From: CAJBLF01 sp964504915
Lineage (GTDB): Bacteria > Patescibacteriota > Gracilibacteria > Absconditabacterales > Absconditicoccaceae
Assembly (NCBI GenBank): GCA_964504915.1
Contig: CAZDFH010000005.1
Span: forward strand, 1 to 64,000
Direction: 5' to 3'
DNA length: 64,000 nt
Position numbers and translations under genes: made by a program. Below are positions 1 to 10,081 of the stretch, piece after piece. The number at the start of each line of letters is the position of its first letter. Within the stretch, counting starts at the first letter, position 1. The notes under the pieces are model-generated. The model saw nothing but the letters and a program-made list of their open reading frames with translations. It had not been told where the DNA came from and did not search any database.

Positions 1-1196
1 GTACGAGAAATATTTCGATCTCGTTGAAGATTTTCTATCCAATCGTTAGATCTTTTTTTCATAAATTCTGGATGTCGATTCATCTTATCATTTTGTGCGA
101 GCAACAATTCTTTTTTATCAAGCAAGTTGACAAACCGCTGCTTGACTGGGATAATCTCGACAGGCACTTTGCCTCTTTCAGAGATTTGTTTGGATTGAAT
201 GATCGGATCTCTTTTTTCTACGATTCATCATTTGGCTTCCAAGAGTTCCATTATTTTTTCTCTCGCTTCGGAAATTTTGATACCATCGATCTCTGGCACT
301 CAGGTATTGAGCATTTTCCCATATCTATCGATGACAATTTTTTCTCCTAAATCATGCTTTTTGACTCGATATACATCAGTTTCATCTCCATAACTACAAC
401 ACATTACCACTCCTGTTCCCTTATCCATTTTTACCTTATCGTCTGCCAATACGGGGACACTAATGCCAAGGGGTGTCGTAATTTTTTTGCCGACATACTT
501 CTCGAACCTCTCATCATCAGGATGGACGAAGACTGCTACACAGGCTGGTAATAATTCTGGTCTCGTAGTAGCTATTACCAACTTACTTCCACAGTCTAGC
601 GTGAAATTTAGGTAATTAAAGAATTCATTAAATTCTTGTTCCTCCGTCTCTGCTTGCGCCAATGTCGTCTGCATTTTGGTGCATCGTAATGCGGGAAAAT
701 CTTTGAATACGATATGTCACTCATTATATAATTTCACAAATGTTTGCTGGACGAACTGTTGCACTTCTGGAGAAATCGTCGTATAGCATCTCTTTCGATC
801 GACGGAAAGTCATAAAGATTTTCGTAAATTTTCGTACAAGGTCTTATATTTTTCAGCGACGACCAAACATTTCTCGATGAAATCTTTGCGCTCGACGTCT
901 TTGATATTTATGCCTAATTCTTTTTCAACCAACTGCTCAGTTGGGATCCCATTATTATCATATCCCATAGGGTAAAAGACATTGAATCCAGACATTCTCT
1001 TAAATCTCGCGATGATTTCTGCCTGCGTATAGGAAAATATATGTCCGATATGAATCTTACCTGACACGGTAGGTGGAGGCGTATCTATGGAATAGACGGG
1101 CTTGGTCTCGTCTGGTGAAAACACAAAAATCTGCTTTTCTTCTCGGTAGGATTGTCGTTTCTTTTCTGACTCCTGATGGATGTATTTATTTGCCAT
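1..1196 (-). CDS. valS: valyl-tRNA synthetase, C-terminus cut by window edge
   Basis: Cytoplasmic class I aminoacyl-tRNA synthetase that charges tRNA-Val. About 398 N-terminal residues are visible, reading leftwards from an ATG at 1196 until the window ends. The N-terminal block has the PPPTVSGKIHIGHIFSYTQ signature with the HIGH-type motif, followed by the conserved GYDNNGIPTEQ stretch. Further in, IATTRPELLPACVAVFVHPDD belongs to the editing (CP1) domain. In-frame TGA codons at 812, 719 and 302 (upper coordinate of each codon) must be read as Gly to keep the frame open. The KMSKS region lies beyond the window. There is no neighbour on the same strand, so it looks monocistronic here. Confidence 0.95.
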
Positions 1197-1429
1197 ATTG
1201 CAGTTAACGGGTTAAAGAGTTAATGGGTTGACGGGTTTCTCGTTTTTCAAAAGTCTCAATCTAAGGTCTAAGCACGCTCCGTACAAGCTACGGAGTTCTC
1301 CTATCTAAGTTCTAAATAGCAGGTCTATGCATATGAATTTGTCATAAAAATGCAAGGTTAAGTCGTCGAGAATTGCTTGATTTCTTTCCTTGCTCTACTA
1401 TAGTGATGACGTTTATCTCCCCATACAAT
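1197..1429. repeat. intergenic word-repeat and palindrome spacer
   Basis: Divergent gap between valS and pilD. It opens with reiterated words of the type GGGTTAAAGAGTTAATGGG, followed by the 'TCTAAG' words seen again near 35725. It includes a short palindrome CTCCGTACAAGCTACGGAG at about 1277-1295. No gene is evident. Both promoters should lie here but I could not pick convincing boxes. Confidence 0.55.
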
Positions 1430-2308
1430 ATGCGAATAATTGTACTTATTATATGATTGCTTTTCTGATCACTTGGCTCAGTACTTTTGATTAGATTGGG
1501 TGAAAAGGTAGACAAGGAGACAATTACATGAATCCTGCGATGACGCTCCAAATGCCCAAACTGTGGTGCTACGCTCAAAGCGAGGAATTTGATTCCACTC
1601 CTAAGTTTTTTACGACAAAGAGGGAAATGCGACCAGTGTAAACAACCCATTAGTCGTCTGTATCCTATCCTTGAAATTGGGTCAGCAATTATTTTTGTGG
1701 TAAGCTTTTTGGTGTTTCAGAATATGTGAACGGGAATAATTATTTTTCGATGCGTGGTAAATCGATTACTGTTTTTGCTCATCGCATATGATGTCATGAA
1801 ATATGAATTACATGTGCCGTTACGAATTGTCTTGCTCGTCGTAGTGGCAGTTCCTCAGCTTATTTTTGGCATAGGAAATTATCAACGAGCGTTAGCGAGT
1901 GTATTAGTCTTCGTCGTATTTTTCTTACTTATCTATCGATGAGCGAAATGGTATGCTAAAAAAAGATATGGTGTCAGCGAATGATTTGGACAAGGAGATT
2001 TGTATATGTGAGGAGTGATAGCATTATTGGTGCCCTTTATAGTCCAGTATCATGAACTTGCTTTGGGGCGATGATTGATTATTAATTTGTTGTTTCTTTT
2101 TGTAATTTTAAGTTCTGTGATTGGTATACTATTACGATGAATGATTACGCTCATAAAAAACTTAACACCATGATTATTCACCAACACCGTTTCCCCGCTT
2201 TTCCAAGATAAAGTGCTCATTCCCTTCATCCCTGCAATGATCCTGGCATTTTGGATCTTATTACGAAAAGCAGATTTCTTTATCTCACTCCTCTTTCCAT
2301 TATGATAG
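1430..2308 (+). CDS. pilD: type IV prepilin peptidase / N-methyltransferase
   Basis: Membrane aspartyl protease that cleaves type IV prepilin leader peptides (A24 family). It is 292 aa with TGA read as Gly. The N-terminal hydrophobic segment is followed by the cytosolic loop with two CxxC pairs (CPNC at residues 42-45, CDQC near 66-69), as in full-length bifunctional PilD. The catalytic aspartates are D121 (in IAYD) and D190 in GQGD, the GxGD motif; multiple hydrophobic helices follow. The ATG at 1430 gives an N-terminus MRIIVLIIGLLFGS that fits the family. The end overlaps the next gene by 7 bases, so the two are probably cotranscribed. No pilin genes are in the window, but it implies type IV pili or pseudopili elsewhere. 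Confidence 0.9.
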
Positions 2309-3249
2309 ACGAAGCTCCACAGACAACAAGCACCACCTTTGCTACTGTGAAATTAGTTAAAACAATATTCTTTGGATTGGCGTCCGCAGCAACGTATTTC
2401 TGAATATTTTATTTTGCGTTTGGTATCGGCACCTTGCGGACATCGATGTTGTTCGTCCTCTTATTCTTCGTGTGTTTCCATTTGTTCTATATCCAGATAA
2501 GTAAAATTTCCCTGCGATATCTCGCTGGAGCATTGCTCTTGCTGAGCATCGTACAACGATTGAGCGTTGGGTGGGCGCAATATCTGCTTGGTATCGCTGC
2601 GGTAGTAATCAATGCGTGAATTTGGATGCTCGCCTATTATCTGCAAAGCGAAACGCGTGACAAAATCAAATTTAGTTCGTGGGCGTATTTTAATGTATGA
2701 TGATATATTTTTACCGTATTTATCACGGTCTGATATAGTTTACTCTTACTCGGTCTGTATGACAAATTTCCTCTGACCTGTGAAGGACTTTCGAATGCTT
2801 CCGACAGTGTGGTGAATTTCTTTACTCGTCCGGTGACTGAAGGTGCGAAGAAGATTACCGCAAGCACGCAATGATTTCGAAATACCAAAGTAAGTGACGT
2901 AGCTAAAATAGGAAGCACAGTATCACTTTCTACTAGCACATCTACGAACAAATCACTTATTCAACAAATAAATTCATGGAAGAAAAATCTTATCGATCAA
3001 GCACTGGCTGATAATACTTCCGTCAGTATGGGCATCTGTGATTATGTATTAAACCAAGTGAATAAGATATACAATAACCCTGCATTTCTGACCTCTGTCA
3101 TCTTATTATTATTTATCTTGCTCTACAGCTTTGTCAGGATCGTCTTCTGGGTAATGGCGGGACTGGCATTTATGATTTTCAAAATCTTCCTTTGGTTTAG
3201 ACTCTATCGCGTCACTAAAGTCATGGAAGAGGTAGAAAGAATGGAATAA
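2302..3249 (+). CDS. multi-pass membrane protein of unknown function
   Basis: 315 aa, not recognised. Its ATG overlaps the end of pilD, so it is likely translated from the same mRNA. The N-terminal third is four or five hydrophobic helices (around residues 15-110), then another helix at about 130-155. A polar, Ser/Thr-rich segment of about 110 residues with little hydrophobicity follows, then two C-terminal helices ending in a charged tail. Several Gly are encoded by TGA, including a TGA-TGA pair near 2697-2702. The hydrophilic middle is flanked by helices, so it may lie outside the cell. A link to pilus assembly is inferred only from position. Confidence 0.7.
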
Positions 3250-3359
3250 TTGAGTATGGAGACGTAAGACGTAAGACATAAGATATGATTTGTATGATAG
3301 ATTGACTTTTTCTGTTGGATGGGTATGATATTTTCGTATAAACAAAAAAGTCTCAAAAG
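3250..3359. repeat. short word-repeat spacer
   Basis: Gap of about 110 bp. The left part repeats 'GACGTAAGACGTAAGACATAAGA'-like words in tandem (around 3260-3285). This is the same style of reiterated-word sequence found in most other gaps here. No coding potential or promoter was recognised. Confidence 0.4.
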
Positions 3360-3911
3360 ATGAAACGCACCTTATTATCAAAAGTTTCTCTTTTTTTGAA
3401 TAGGATTATTCGGATTGTTGGTATATTTATCTTAACGATATTCTTCTTTGTTACTTATTTTATACATTTAACATGGGAGATATTTATAAGAATCGCCACT
3501 CATGACGATGATTCTCTGAAAGAGAAAGGAAACACTAATGAAGATGAAGAAGAAGTTTTTAAGTTCTCTTATGTACGGAGACTTTTAAAAGATCAGTCAG
3601 CTAAACAAGTTGGTTTGATTCTTCTGACACACGCCAAAGAAGCGGCACTGGATATGCATAAAAAATTTTGGCAAGATTTAGCTAGAGCACTGCCATTTAT
3701 TATCGCTCTTCTGGGCGTATTCTTGCTGTTTGTCATATCTGTGCTATCGGGCATTTCTACTGTCATCGATAGTTGGATATTAGGGCTTATCGGTGTTGCA
3801 CTGTATGTCGTCTTCCTCGTTTTATTACGAAGTTGTTTCAAGAAATTCTTGAAATGAAAACTGACTGTCTTTTGGGATGGCTCAGTTTTTATTATTGCAA
3901 ATATATGCTAG
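3360..3911 (+). CDS. small membrane protein of unknown function
   Basis: 183 aa when the TGA at 3855-3857 is read as Gly; the stop is TAG at 3909-3911. One strongly hydrophobic helix (residues about 18-42) is followed by a very acidic linker rich in Asp/Glu, an amphipathic region and two C-terminal helices (about 115-160). No family was recognised. The gene follows the pilD pair on the same strand after about 110 bp. Its 3' end overlaps one possible start (3905) of the next gene. Confidence 0.65.
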
Positions 3912-3949
3912 TTCCTTATAGTATTTCACGTTTATTTCATCGACGGATA

Positions 3950-4528
3950 ATGATCCATTTTTTCCTTCATGGAGGTGAGACTAGTACGGCTGGCGACAGA
4001 AATCGTTCATTTTTTCAGAACAGTTGTCGTGATGGTGATAAGGTGCTCGTCATTCCTTTTGCCGGACAAGAAAATGAGTGGAATGACATGTATGATACGT
4101 TCATGAAAAGATGTATGCAACACAATCCAGATAAACACTTAACGTTTACCTTAGCATCTCCAGATATTTCAATGCTCACACAGCAGATAAAGGGAAGCGA
4201 TGTCTTACTTATTCCTTGAGCACCTTGAACGATTCATCTTATAGATAAGTTGGGTCAGATTGATGAGCTCAAAGAGTTGTTGAACAATAAAACTATTGCA
4301 TGAGTATCGGCTGGCACGAACGTACGGAGCACCTATTATTATAGCCAGAGACTTGAGAAGCTGCAAGAATGACTCGGCATACTACCTATCAAGACTATGG
4401 TCCATCGATGAGCCAATAGGCATCCATGATTGTCGAATGAGGAAAGAGTAAAAATATTAGAAGATTATGGGGAAAAATTACCGATATATACTATCCCTGA
4501 ATGAGAATATATTGAATTGGAAATATAA
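3950..4528 (+). CDS. peptidase S51 (dipeptidase E-like) family protein
   Basis: Predicted cytoplasmic serine peptidase of the PepE/cyanophycinase-type S51 family, about 192 aa. The N-terminus MIHFFLHGGETSTAG matches the first strand and Gly-rich turn of the family. The nucleophile elbow is GVSAGTNV, whose first Gly is a TGA codon (GxSAG). The segment IPGAPGTIHLIDKL, with two TGA-coded Gly, fits the conserved loop that precedes it. Start choice is uncertain: in-frame ATGs also occur at 3854 and 3905, and the latter overlaps the upstream stop. I prefer 3950 because it begins exactly at the family's first strand. The substrate is unknown. A second, damaged family member lies at 54079. Confidence 0.75.
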
Positions 4529-4554
4529 ACACTTTTTATTCTACACTCTACACT

Positions 4555-5895
4555 ATGCACTCTACACTCGTTAAAATAGTAGCTCCCGGTGGCTCATATG
4601 AAAAAGCAGTAGTCGCCTGCGCTTACGGAGCTGATGAAATTTATGTCGGTGTGCCGTTTACCTCACTGAGGATGAGACAAAATAAAATCGTCTCCTTTGA
4701 TGAATTGAACAAAACGGTAGAAGCGATTCATGCATATGGGAAGAAAGCATTATTAACGATGAATATTTTTCCAAGAAACGCAGACATTAAGATATTTGAA
4801 AAGACGGTAGAGCAAATCGCGAATGTGTGAGCAGATGCAATTATTTTTTCAGATCCTGGGACGTTTAATATCATTAGAAAACATATGCCCAAAACTCCCC
4901 TGCACCTAAGTACGCAGACCTCGACTATGAATTGGCAGGCGGCGAAATTTTGGTATGAACTTGGCGTCAAAAGAATTGTCTTCGCGAGAGAATTAGCTCT
5001 GGAAGAAATTAAGGAAATTAGAAAACAAGTGCCGTGACTGGAGATAGAAGTTTTTGTCCATGGTGCGATGTGTATGAGTTATTCTGGCCGCTGTCTGCTC
5101 GGCGATTATATGAGTGGAAGACCAGGTAACAAGGGCGAATGTTCGCATGCCTGTAGATTCAAATACAAAGTACGACTCGAAGAAGAACGCAGACCGGGAA
5201 AATTATTTCAGCTAGAATGAGATGAAGATGGTAGTCACATCTTATCGTCCAAAGATTTGTGTACGATAGAAAAGCTAGGTGAAATCTTACCATACGTCGA
5301 TGCCATTAAAATTGAAGGAAGAAGTAAATCAGAATTTTATGTCGGCACGATTGTCAAAGCCTACAAACATATGCGTGATAGTATTTTGAAAAATAAAAAA
5401 CCTGACCCAAACATCGTAGACCTCGTGAACAAAGTGCCGCATAGGGAATATTGGGATGGCTTCTTATTCAATGGACTAAAAGAATTCCCAGAGTGAGAAT
5501 CCTCCGCCTCGCATTCGCTCGGCACCTCCTTTAGCAAAGGAGGCTCCAACAAAAAACAGCCCCTCTTTGCTAAAGAGGGGGTAGGGGGTGATTCTCTAAT
5601 CACCTCTACAACCTTGAAATCAGCATGACCATTATTTAATAGAAATTATTTCTGAACATTTACTGATAATTTTATAGAAAAAAATAAGAAGAAATATTTT
5701 GAAATAAATCCCAAGGAAGTGATCGAGCCATGAATGAAGATAAAATATTTATCACCTGATGCTATGGGAGAATTGAAGATAGTCGACATTTTGAACGAGA
5801 AGTGAAAGCAACTAGAGAAAGCACATTGCAATACCTGAAACGTCTATGTCCTGACTGACAAAAAATTGCAAGGCTGGGAACTTTTATATGAATAG
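4555..5895 (+). CDS. U32 family protein (TrhP/YegQ-like, tRNA hydroxylation)
   Basis: 446 aa. U32 proteins of the YegQ/TrhP type are Fe-S proteins needed for 5-hydroxyuridine formation at tRNA position 34; others are annotated as collagenase-like peptidases. The conserved core is clear: an N-terminal APGGSYEKAVVACAYGADEIYVG, then the U32 signature region with FVHGAMCMSYSGRC, GDYMSGRPGNKGECSHACR and IKIEGRSKSEFYV. The cysteines of that block are the expected cluster ligands. Between FNGLKEFPEG and AGPLFNRNYF the frame runs through a 102-bp palindromic repeat (5495-5596), adding about 34 low-complexity residues. The C-terminal beta-barrel-like domain follows. Several Gly are TGA. Confidence 0.85.
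5495..5596. repeat. composite palindromic element inserted in frame in the U32 gene
   Basis: A 102-bp stretch bounded by GAGAATC (5495-5501) and its exact inverse GATTCTC (5590-5596). Inside are two nested hairpins, ACCTCCTTTAGCAAAGGAGG and CCCCTCTTTGCTAAAGAGGG. The length is a multiple of three and the U32 frame reads straight through without a stop. Related composite palindromes occur at 54921-54971, 55554-55601 and 55988-56037. Confidence 0.8.
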
Positions 5896-5912
5896 ACCGA
5901 TTCCTACTTATC

Positions 5913-5940
5913 TTGACTTTATACAGGAAAAATGTAAAAT
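5913..5940 (+). promoter_or_regulatory. promoter for the secreted protein gene at 5970
   Basis: TTGACT (5913-5918), a 16-bp spacer and TAAAAT (5935-5940), about 30 bases before the ATG. The layout matches other promoters in this window (16-17 bp spacers). Confidence 0.6.
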
Positions 5941-5969
5941 GGTGGCTGTTTAAGATATAGTATTTCGAC

Positions 5970-6614
5970 ATGAATACACCCAAGGGAAGCCAATTATCCA
6001 ATATAAAAAATCTTATTTGTGGAATTGCCTGCGTATGCTCTGTTGCTCTTGCAGACAGTTTTTTTACTTCTGCAAACGCACAAACAAATAGTCCTAAATA
6101 TTCCAAGGAAGTAAATCGAGATATAGAAAAACATATTGGGCTATCAATCTATGCTGCCAAAGAATTTCCTATTCACATCATTTATCCCAACACTCTTCTT
6201 GCTAAGTGATATATCCTTTGGAAAACTATTAGCTTTGATCCGAAGAAGCAAGCACTTGTGATGGAGAATACAAAAGGAGAAAAAAAATTCCTGTGTTTTA
6301 AAGTACAAGTACCCTTTACTACTGCAGAAGGAGATGTCATTAGTGGCATTGTTATTAATGCTATAAACTATGATCACAAAACATGAAAACTCGCTATGAA
6401 TGCTGACTGTAAGCGAAAATCACCCAATGGGTTTAAAGAATTTTTTGGCAAAACATTTAAGTGAGAAACTGCGAATACTGATTTGCCTCTTAGACAAAAA
6501 AATATCTGCGATATTGTCGCAAATTTTTTGGCTGGGAAAACAAACTATATCCAACAGCTACCTCTAGATGATGATAGCAAAGCTTTTGCCACAGTAAATA
6601 TCACTGTCAAATAA
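5970..6614 (+). CDS. secreted protein of unknown function
   Basis: 214 aa. The N-terminus has a charged start, then a hydrophobic segment (about residues 15-30) ending in a region like SANAQ, consistent with a cleavable signal peptide. The mature part is mixed alpha/beta with a few cysteines and no recognisable motif. Several Gly are encoded by TGA (for example near 6207). It has its own promoter and is convergent with the MFS gene, whose stop lies only 4 bases downstream. No family assignment. Confidence 0.65.
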
Positions 6615-6617
6615 ATA

Positions 6618-8033
6618 TTATAGTTTTTTTAGGAGATGAAATTTTCTTATCGCACTATAGAAGCCAAAGAGGAATAAAGCAATTCATATAAAGATGAAGC
6701 CCATCCCCATACCGAATACTGCCGATAATACACCAAATAATATAGACCCAAATGCAGATCCTAGTCACACGATAAATTGTTGTACTCAGGTAATTTTTCC
6801 GTTATCTTCTGGTAATGTATGATCAGAAACCAATCAAGAAATGACCGGACGAACCAATGAGAGACCAAATGCGATGCCAAAAGAGACGGTAATAATACCA
6901 CCGAAACTATCTTTGAATCACAGTAAGGCAAATAGGAAAGAAAGAAAGATGAATATAATGATGACAAATTTATTTTTATTGTATCTATCTGCCAATTCTC
7001 AAGTAAAGAAATTCATCACATAAGGTAATCTCATGGCAGCAAACACGATAGCTATTTGAGAAAGTGTTAAATTATTTTTTGCTGCAGCAATGGGGATAAA
7101 AATAAATCCGATATAATTTAATATATTGAAAATAAATTCATTACTAAGTGCTCGAAACATTTTTTTGTCATACTTTTGGAGGACAAGAAATCATTTCTTG
7201 ATGGCCCTAAAGGAAAATATCTCACAAATAAATTGATGGATAAAGCTCTCTTTGCCGAGAAATTTTTTGATCTGTTGTCTACTCAAATGTGGTAATTGAG
7301 TGTCCGAGATAAACGAGCCAACCGCGAATACTGCAATAAACAAAAACAAGTAAGGCAGATTTATATATTTTACCATTACGGATGCGAGCAATGCTCCGAG
7401 CACATATGCTAGGTTGATACACGAGAAGTACAAGCCAAATGATGTGCTTCTATTTTCTTTTTGACTATATTGGCGAATCAAACTTTCGTAACTCGTAATC
7501 AATGTCGCTGTAGATAATGCGTTGAATCAGACTGCGATGACGAGAAACAAGACGGAATGTTCTATTCCTGCCAAGAAGAAAAAAATACTCGTGACAACAT
7601 ATAATGCTTTACTTAGAAATATTACCGATCTGATACTGGTATGATCATCTAATTCTCCTACGCTCACGGCGAGAAACATCCTCACAATAGGTAATGCCGC
7701 AGCTATGACTGATACTCGGAATACATTGTCTACGATTGTTTTGAGATAGACAGAAAAAAATGTATCTCATCACAATCCCCATCCGAAGATAAAAAGAAAC
7801 ATTGAGACCGAGACAATTCTAATCGATACTGGCAAAGAAAAAAAATCCTTCTTGATGACAGAGAAGAGTCAGGTCTTATGACTATACACAACTGTTTTCG
7901 AAATATGTAATTTCTTCTCTTCGCTCGAACTTACATTTTCTCAAATCGTTGGTATAACTCAATCATCAAAAAAATCTTCGCTTCACTTGTTTTTTTTGTG
8001 GTTGAGTATAAATTTTTGATCGACGGTTTGCAT
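6618..8033 (-). CDS. major facilitator superfamily transporter
   Basis: 471 aa. A hydrophilic N-terminal extension of about 70 residues precedes about 12 predicted membrane helices. Features typical of MFS are the loop GELDDHTSIRS between helices 2 and 3 and the matching GELADRYNKNK in the second half, both degenerate versions of the MFS signature GxLaDrxGrr. The substrate cannot be told from sequence. The start ATG at 8033 lies 33 bases downstream of a good promoter, and the gene ends 4 bases from the convergent secreted-protein gene. Many Gly are TGA, including a TGA-TGA pair near 7766-7771. Confidence 0.85.
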
Positions 8034-8065
8034 ATATTAACGATATCAAGTAAACTTCGCCCTTT

Positions 8066-8093
8066 ATTATACTCAGATTTTTTTTCCTGTCAA
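8066..8093 (-). promoter_or_regulatory. promoter for the MFS transporter
   Basis: On the minus strand: TTGACA (8093-8088), a 16-bp spacer and TATAAT (8071-8066), both perfect consensus boxes. Confidence 0.75.
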
Positions 8094-8143
8094 AAAAGCC
8101 ACGCCGAAGCGTAGCTTAATTCATATACATGTAGCAAAACAAT

Positions 8144-8485
8144 CTAATGAGCAGTAGTATTTTTTCTCATTTTGGTTCTTGTCCATCATGACATTGGAGC
8201 ATTGACCATCTCTGATCCACCAGATGGTGTCTTGATATATCTGTATCCATCTGGATCTAATCTCAGTCTTGTTTCCCGACAAATTTTTCTTCATCTAAGA
8301 AATCGATTGTACTCGCGACCCTTGGGATTGGTACATACACCGACCACACCAAGCTCTTTAGCCTCTTCTATCGTGAGCTTTCTCTTGGGATATTCAAATC
8401 TTTTGGATCATCTCAATCTGGTCGCCTGCTTTTGCTGTTGCGACTTTTTCTTTGCTATACCTTGTTTGTTTGTTCTACTTGCCAT
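8144..8485 (-). CDS. small basic protein, unrecognised
   Basis: 113 aa, rich in Lys, Arg and Gln, starting MASRTNKQGIAKKKSQQQ. A conserved-looking core (LTIEEAKELGVVGVCTNP, then KGREYNRFLRGRK) is followed by a short Tyr/Pro-rich tail. Three Gly are TGA. The composition suggests a nucleic-acid- or ribosome-associated protein, but no known ribosomal protein was recognised. The stop is TAG (8144-8146). It lies downstream of the M29 gene on the same strand with a 200-bp repeat-bearing gap between them. Confidence 0.65.
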
Positions 8486-8687
8486 CTGACTTCGAATGTT
8501 AAATATTAAATGCTTAATGTTGAATAATGGTGTTTTTATATTGAATAGATTCGTTTTTGCAAGGTAACTCTCAACCCCTGCCTACCGGCAGGCAGGCTCA
8601 ACATACCCACATAATTTTTTGTTAGCTTCGGAGACGCATGCAATGCGTCTTTACATAGGTATTGGTGTGGGCTTCCACTCTCAACCT
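8486..8687. repeat. repeat-bearing intergenic gap
   Basis: Contains the 20-bp palindrome CCTGCCTACCGGCAGGCAGG (8577-8596). It is flanked by two copies of the word AACTCTCAAC/CACTCTCAAC (near 8565 and 8677), a word that recurs in the repeat at 62606-62722. No gene is evident. Confidence 0.6.
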
Positions 8688-9887
8688 TTAGATAATAAAT
8701 TTTCCATGCTCGTAAATCACTTTAGTTGAGCCATCAAACAAGGTCGCGACTACCTTTCTCGGAGCAGTGGACACGATGTCGACATGTTCTGCACTTTGGT
8801 TAAATCAGTATTCCTTCATGTCTTTTTTGGTCATTTTAGTCACGTCTCCCGTTCGACATTCTGCGAAAGAATTTCCGACAGCTATATGCGTATTGCCTTC
8901 TGTCCCTCATCTGTTCTCGTCGTATAAGGTCTCTGCCATAAATTTAGTGATATGCGAAAATCTAGAATCCGTCAAACTAAACTCTCAGACTTTATTCGCG
9001 TTGGGTGTACGGATAATTTCAGCCAGTAATTCTTTGTTTGTCTCTGCGTCGAAGTCTACGATAATGCCGTCTTTGAAAGTCAGAGAAATGCCAGTGATCA
9101 ACTGGCTATGGCGATATAACGGTTGATTAAATTTTATCCGTCCATTGGTTCCTCTCCGATCTGGAGAAGTGAAAATTTCAAATGATGGAATATTACATCA
9201 TCTGCCTCACATTCGTTGTCTATCTGATCATAATTTCACATGCAAATTCACATCTGGTCAGGTCATATAGAGCGACTGAATTTTGAGTGCATCGAGTTTT
9301 TTCTTGATGATATCTATTTCACTATTTGTCTTTTGTCGCGTAGCGATAGGATTTTCAGAGTCTAAATAACATGCTTTGATAATTTCTTCTCGATACTCCT
9401 CTATCGGCATATTGGCTTCTGCAGCCATAGCTGGCGTACCATAGAGCGCAAGCGTCCATGACATTTTCCCTTCATTTTCTTTCTGATGGCGTTTTTCTAC
9501 GTAAGGTCTGCGTGATTGGACGCGAGCAGAAAGCTTTTTGGGATCGACATCGCGGAGCTCGTGTTTATCATTTTCTGCGATGATAGAAATGACGTGCGTC
9601 ATCTGTTTTACCTTCCCATGCAATAAATGATGGGGATAAAATGTGATTTGTTCGTCTGTGGCTTGTTGGTAAAAATGTTTGGCTACATCATCAGGAAGAT
9701 ACTCGAAAATTGGATGAGCTCCGGCTTGCAAGATTGCTTTTTGGAGTGGCAAATACATTGGCTTGGCACATTCAGGGATCTGGACGAAGACCACATCTCA
9801 TTTTTTGATACCGTTCCCCTGTCGGAGTGCAAAATTTACGAGCACATCGGCATATTTTTGGAGAATTGTTTCACTTGGTGAATACAT
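8688..9887 (-). CDS. aminopeptidase, M29 family
   Basis: 399 aa, predicted cytoplasmic two-metal aminopeptidase of the AmpS/AmpT type. The N-terminus MYSPSETILQKYADVLVNFAL matches the family's first helix. Family hallmarks are NIPSFEIFTSPDRRGTNG (metal-binding Glu region), GGTEGNTHIAVGNSFAEC and EHVDIV towards the C-terminus. Gly at several conserved sites is TGA, for example the first Gly of GGTEGN and the Gly in MGGRGCNIPSFE. An in-frame upstream start is possible but 9887 begins at the family's usual N-terminus. It probably serves peptide recycling or nutrition. Confidence 0.88.
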
Positions 9888-9919
9888 GATAAAGTGATGA
9901 AATGATAAAGTGATGAAAT
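9888..9919. repeat. 16-bp tandem repeat, two copies
   Basis: GATAAAGTGATGAAAT occurs twice head to tail directly upstream of the M29 start codon (9888-9903 and 9904-9919). The rest of the gap to 9999 shows nothing further. Confidence 0.75.
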
Positions 9920-9999
9920 GTTTAATGAATGGAGAAAAATTTACAAGTAATGATTTCCTTGGGCATCGAAATGACGATACCAAGAATGTACCATTTTTT

Positions 10000-10027
10000 T
10001 TGACAGAAAAAACTTTCTGAGTATACT
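10000..10027 (+). promoter_or_regulatory. promoter for the first LRR surface protein
   Basis: TTGACA (10000-10005), a 16-bp spacer and TATACT (10022-10027), leaving a leader of roughly 50 bases before the ATG at 10082. Confidence 0.75.
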
Positions 10028-10081
10028 TAATAAGATTAAAAAAATATATTTTTGACTTTTAATTTTGATACCTTGATCCCC

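Noticed and set aside
1342..1650. Minus-strand open frame opposite the start of pilD
   Set aside because: The plus strand encodes the CxxC-containing loop of PilD with full family agreement; the minus frame has no motif.
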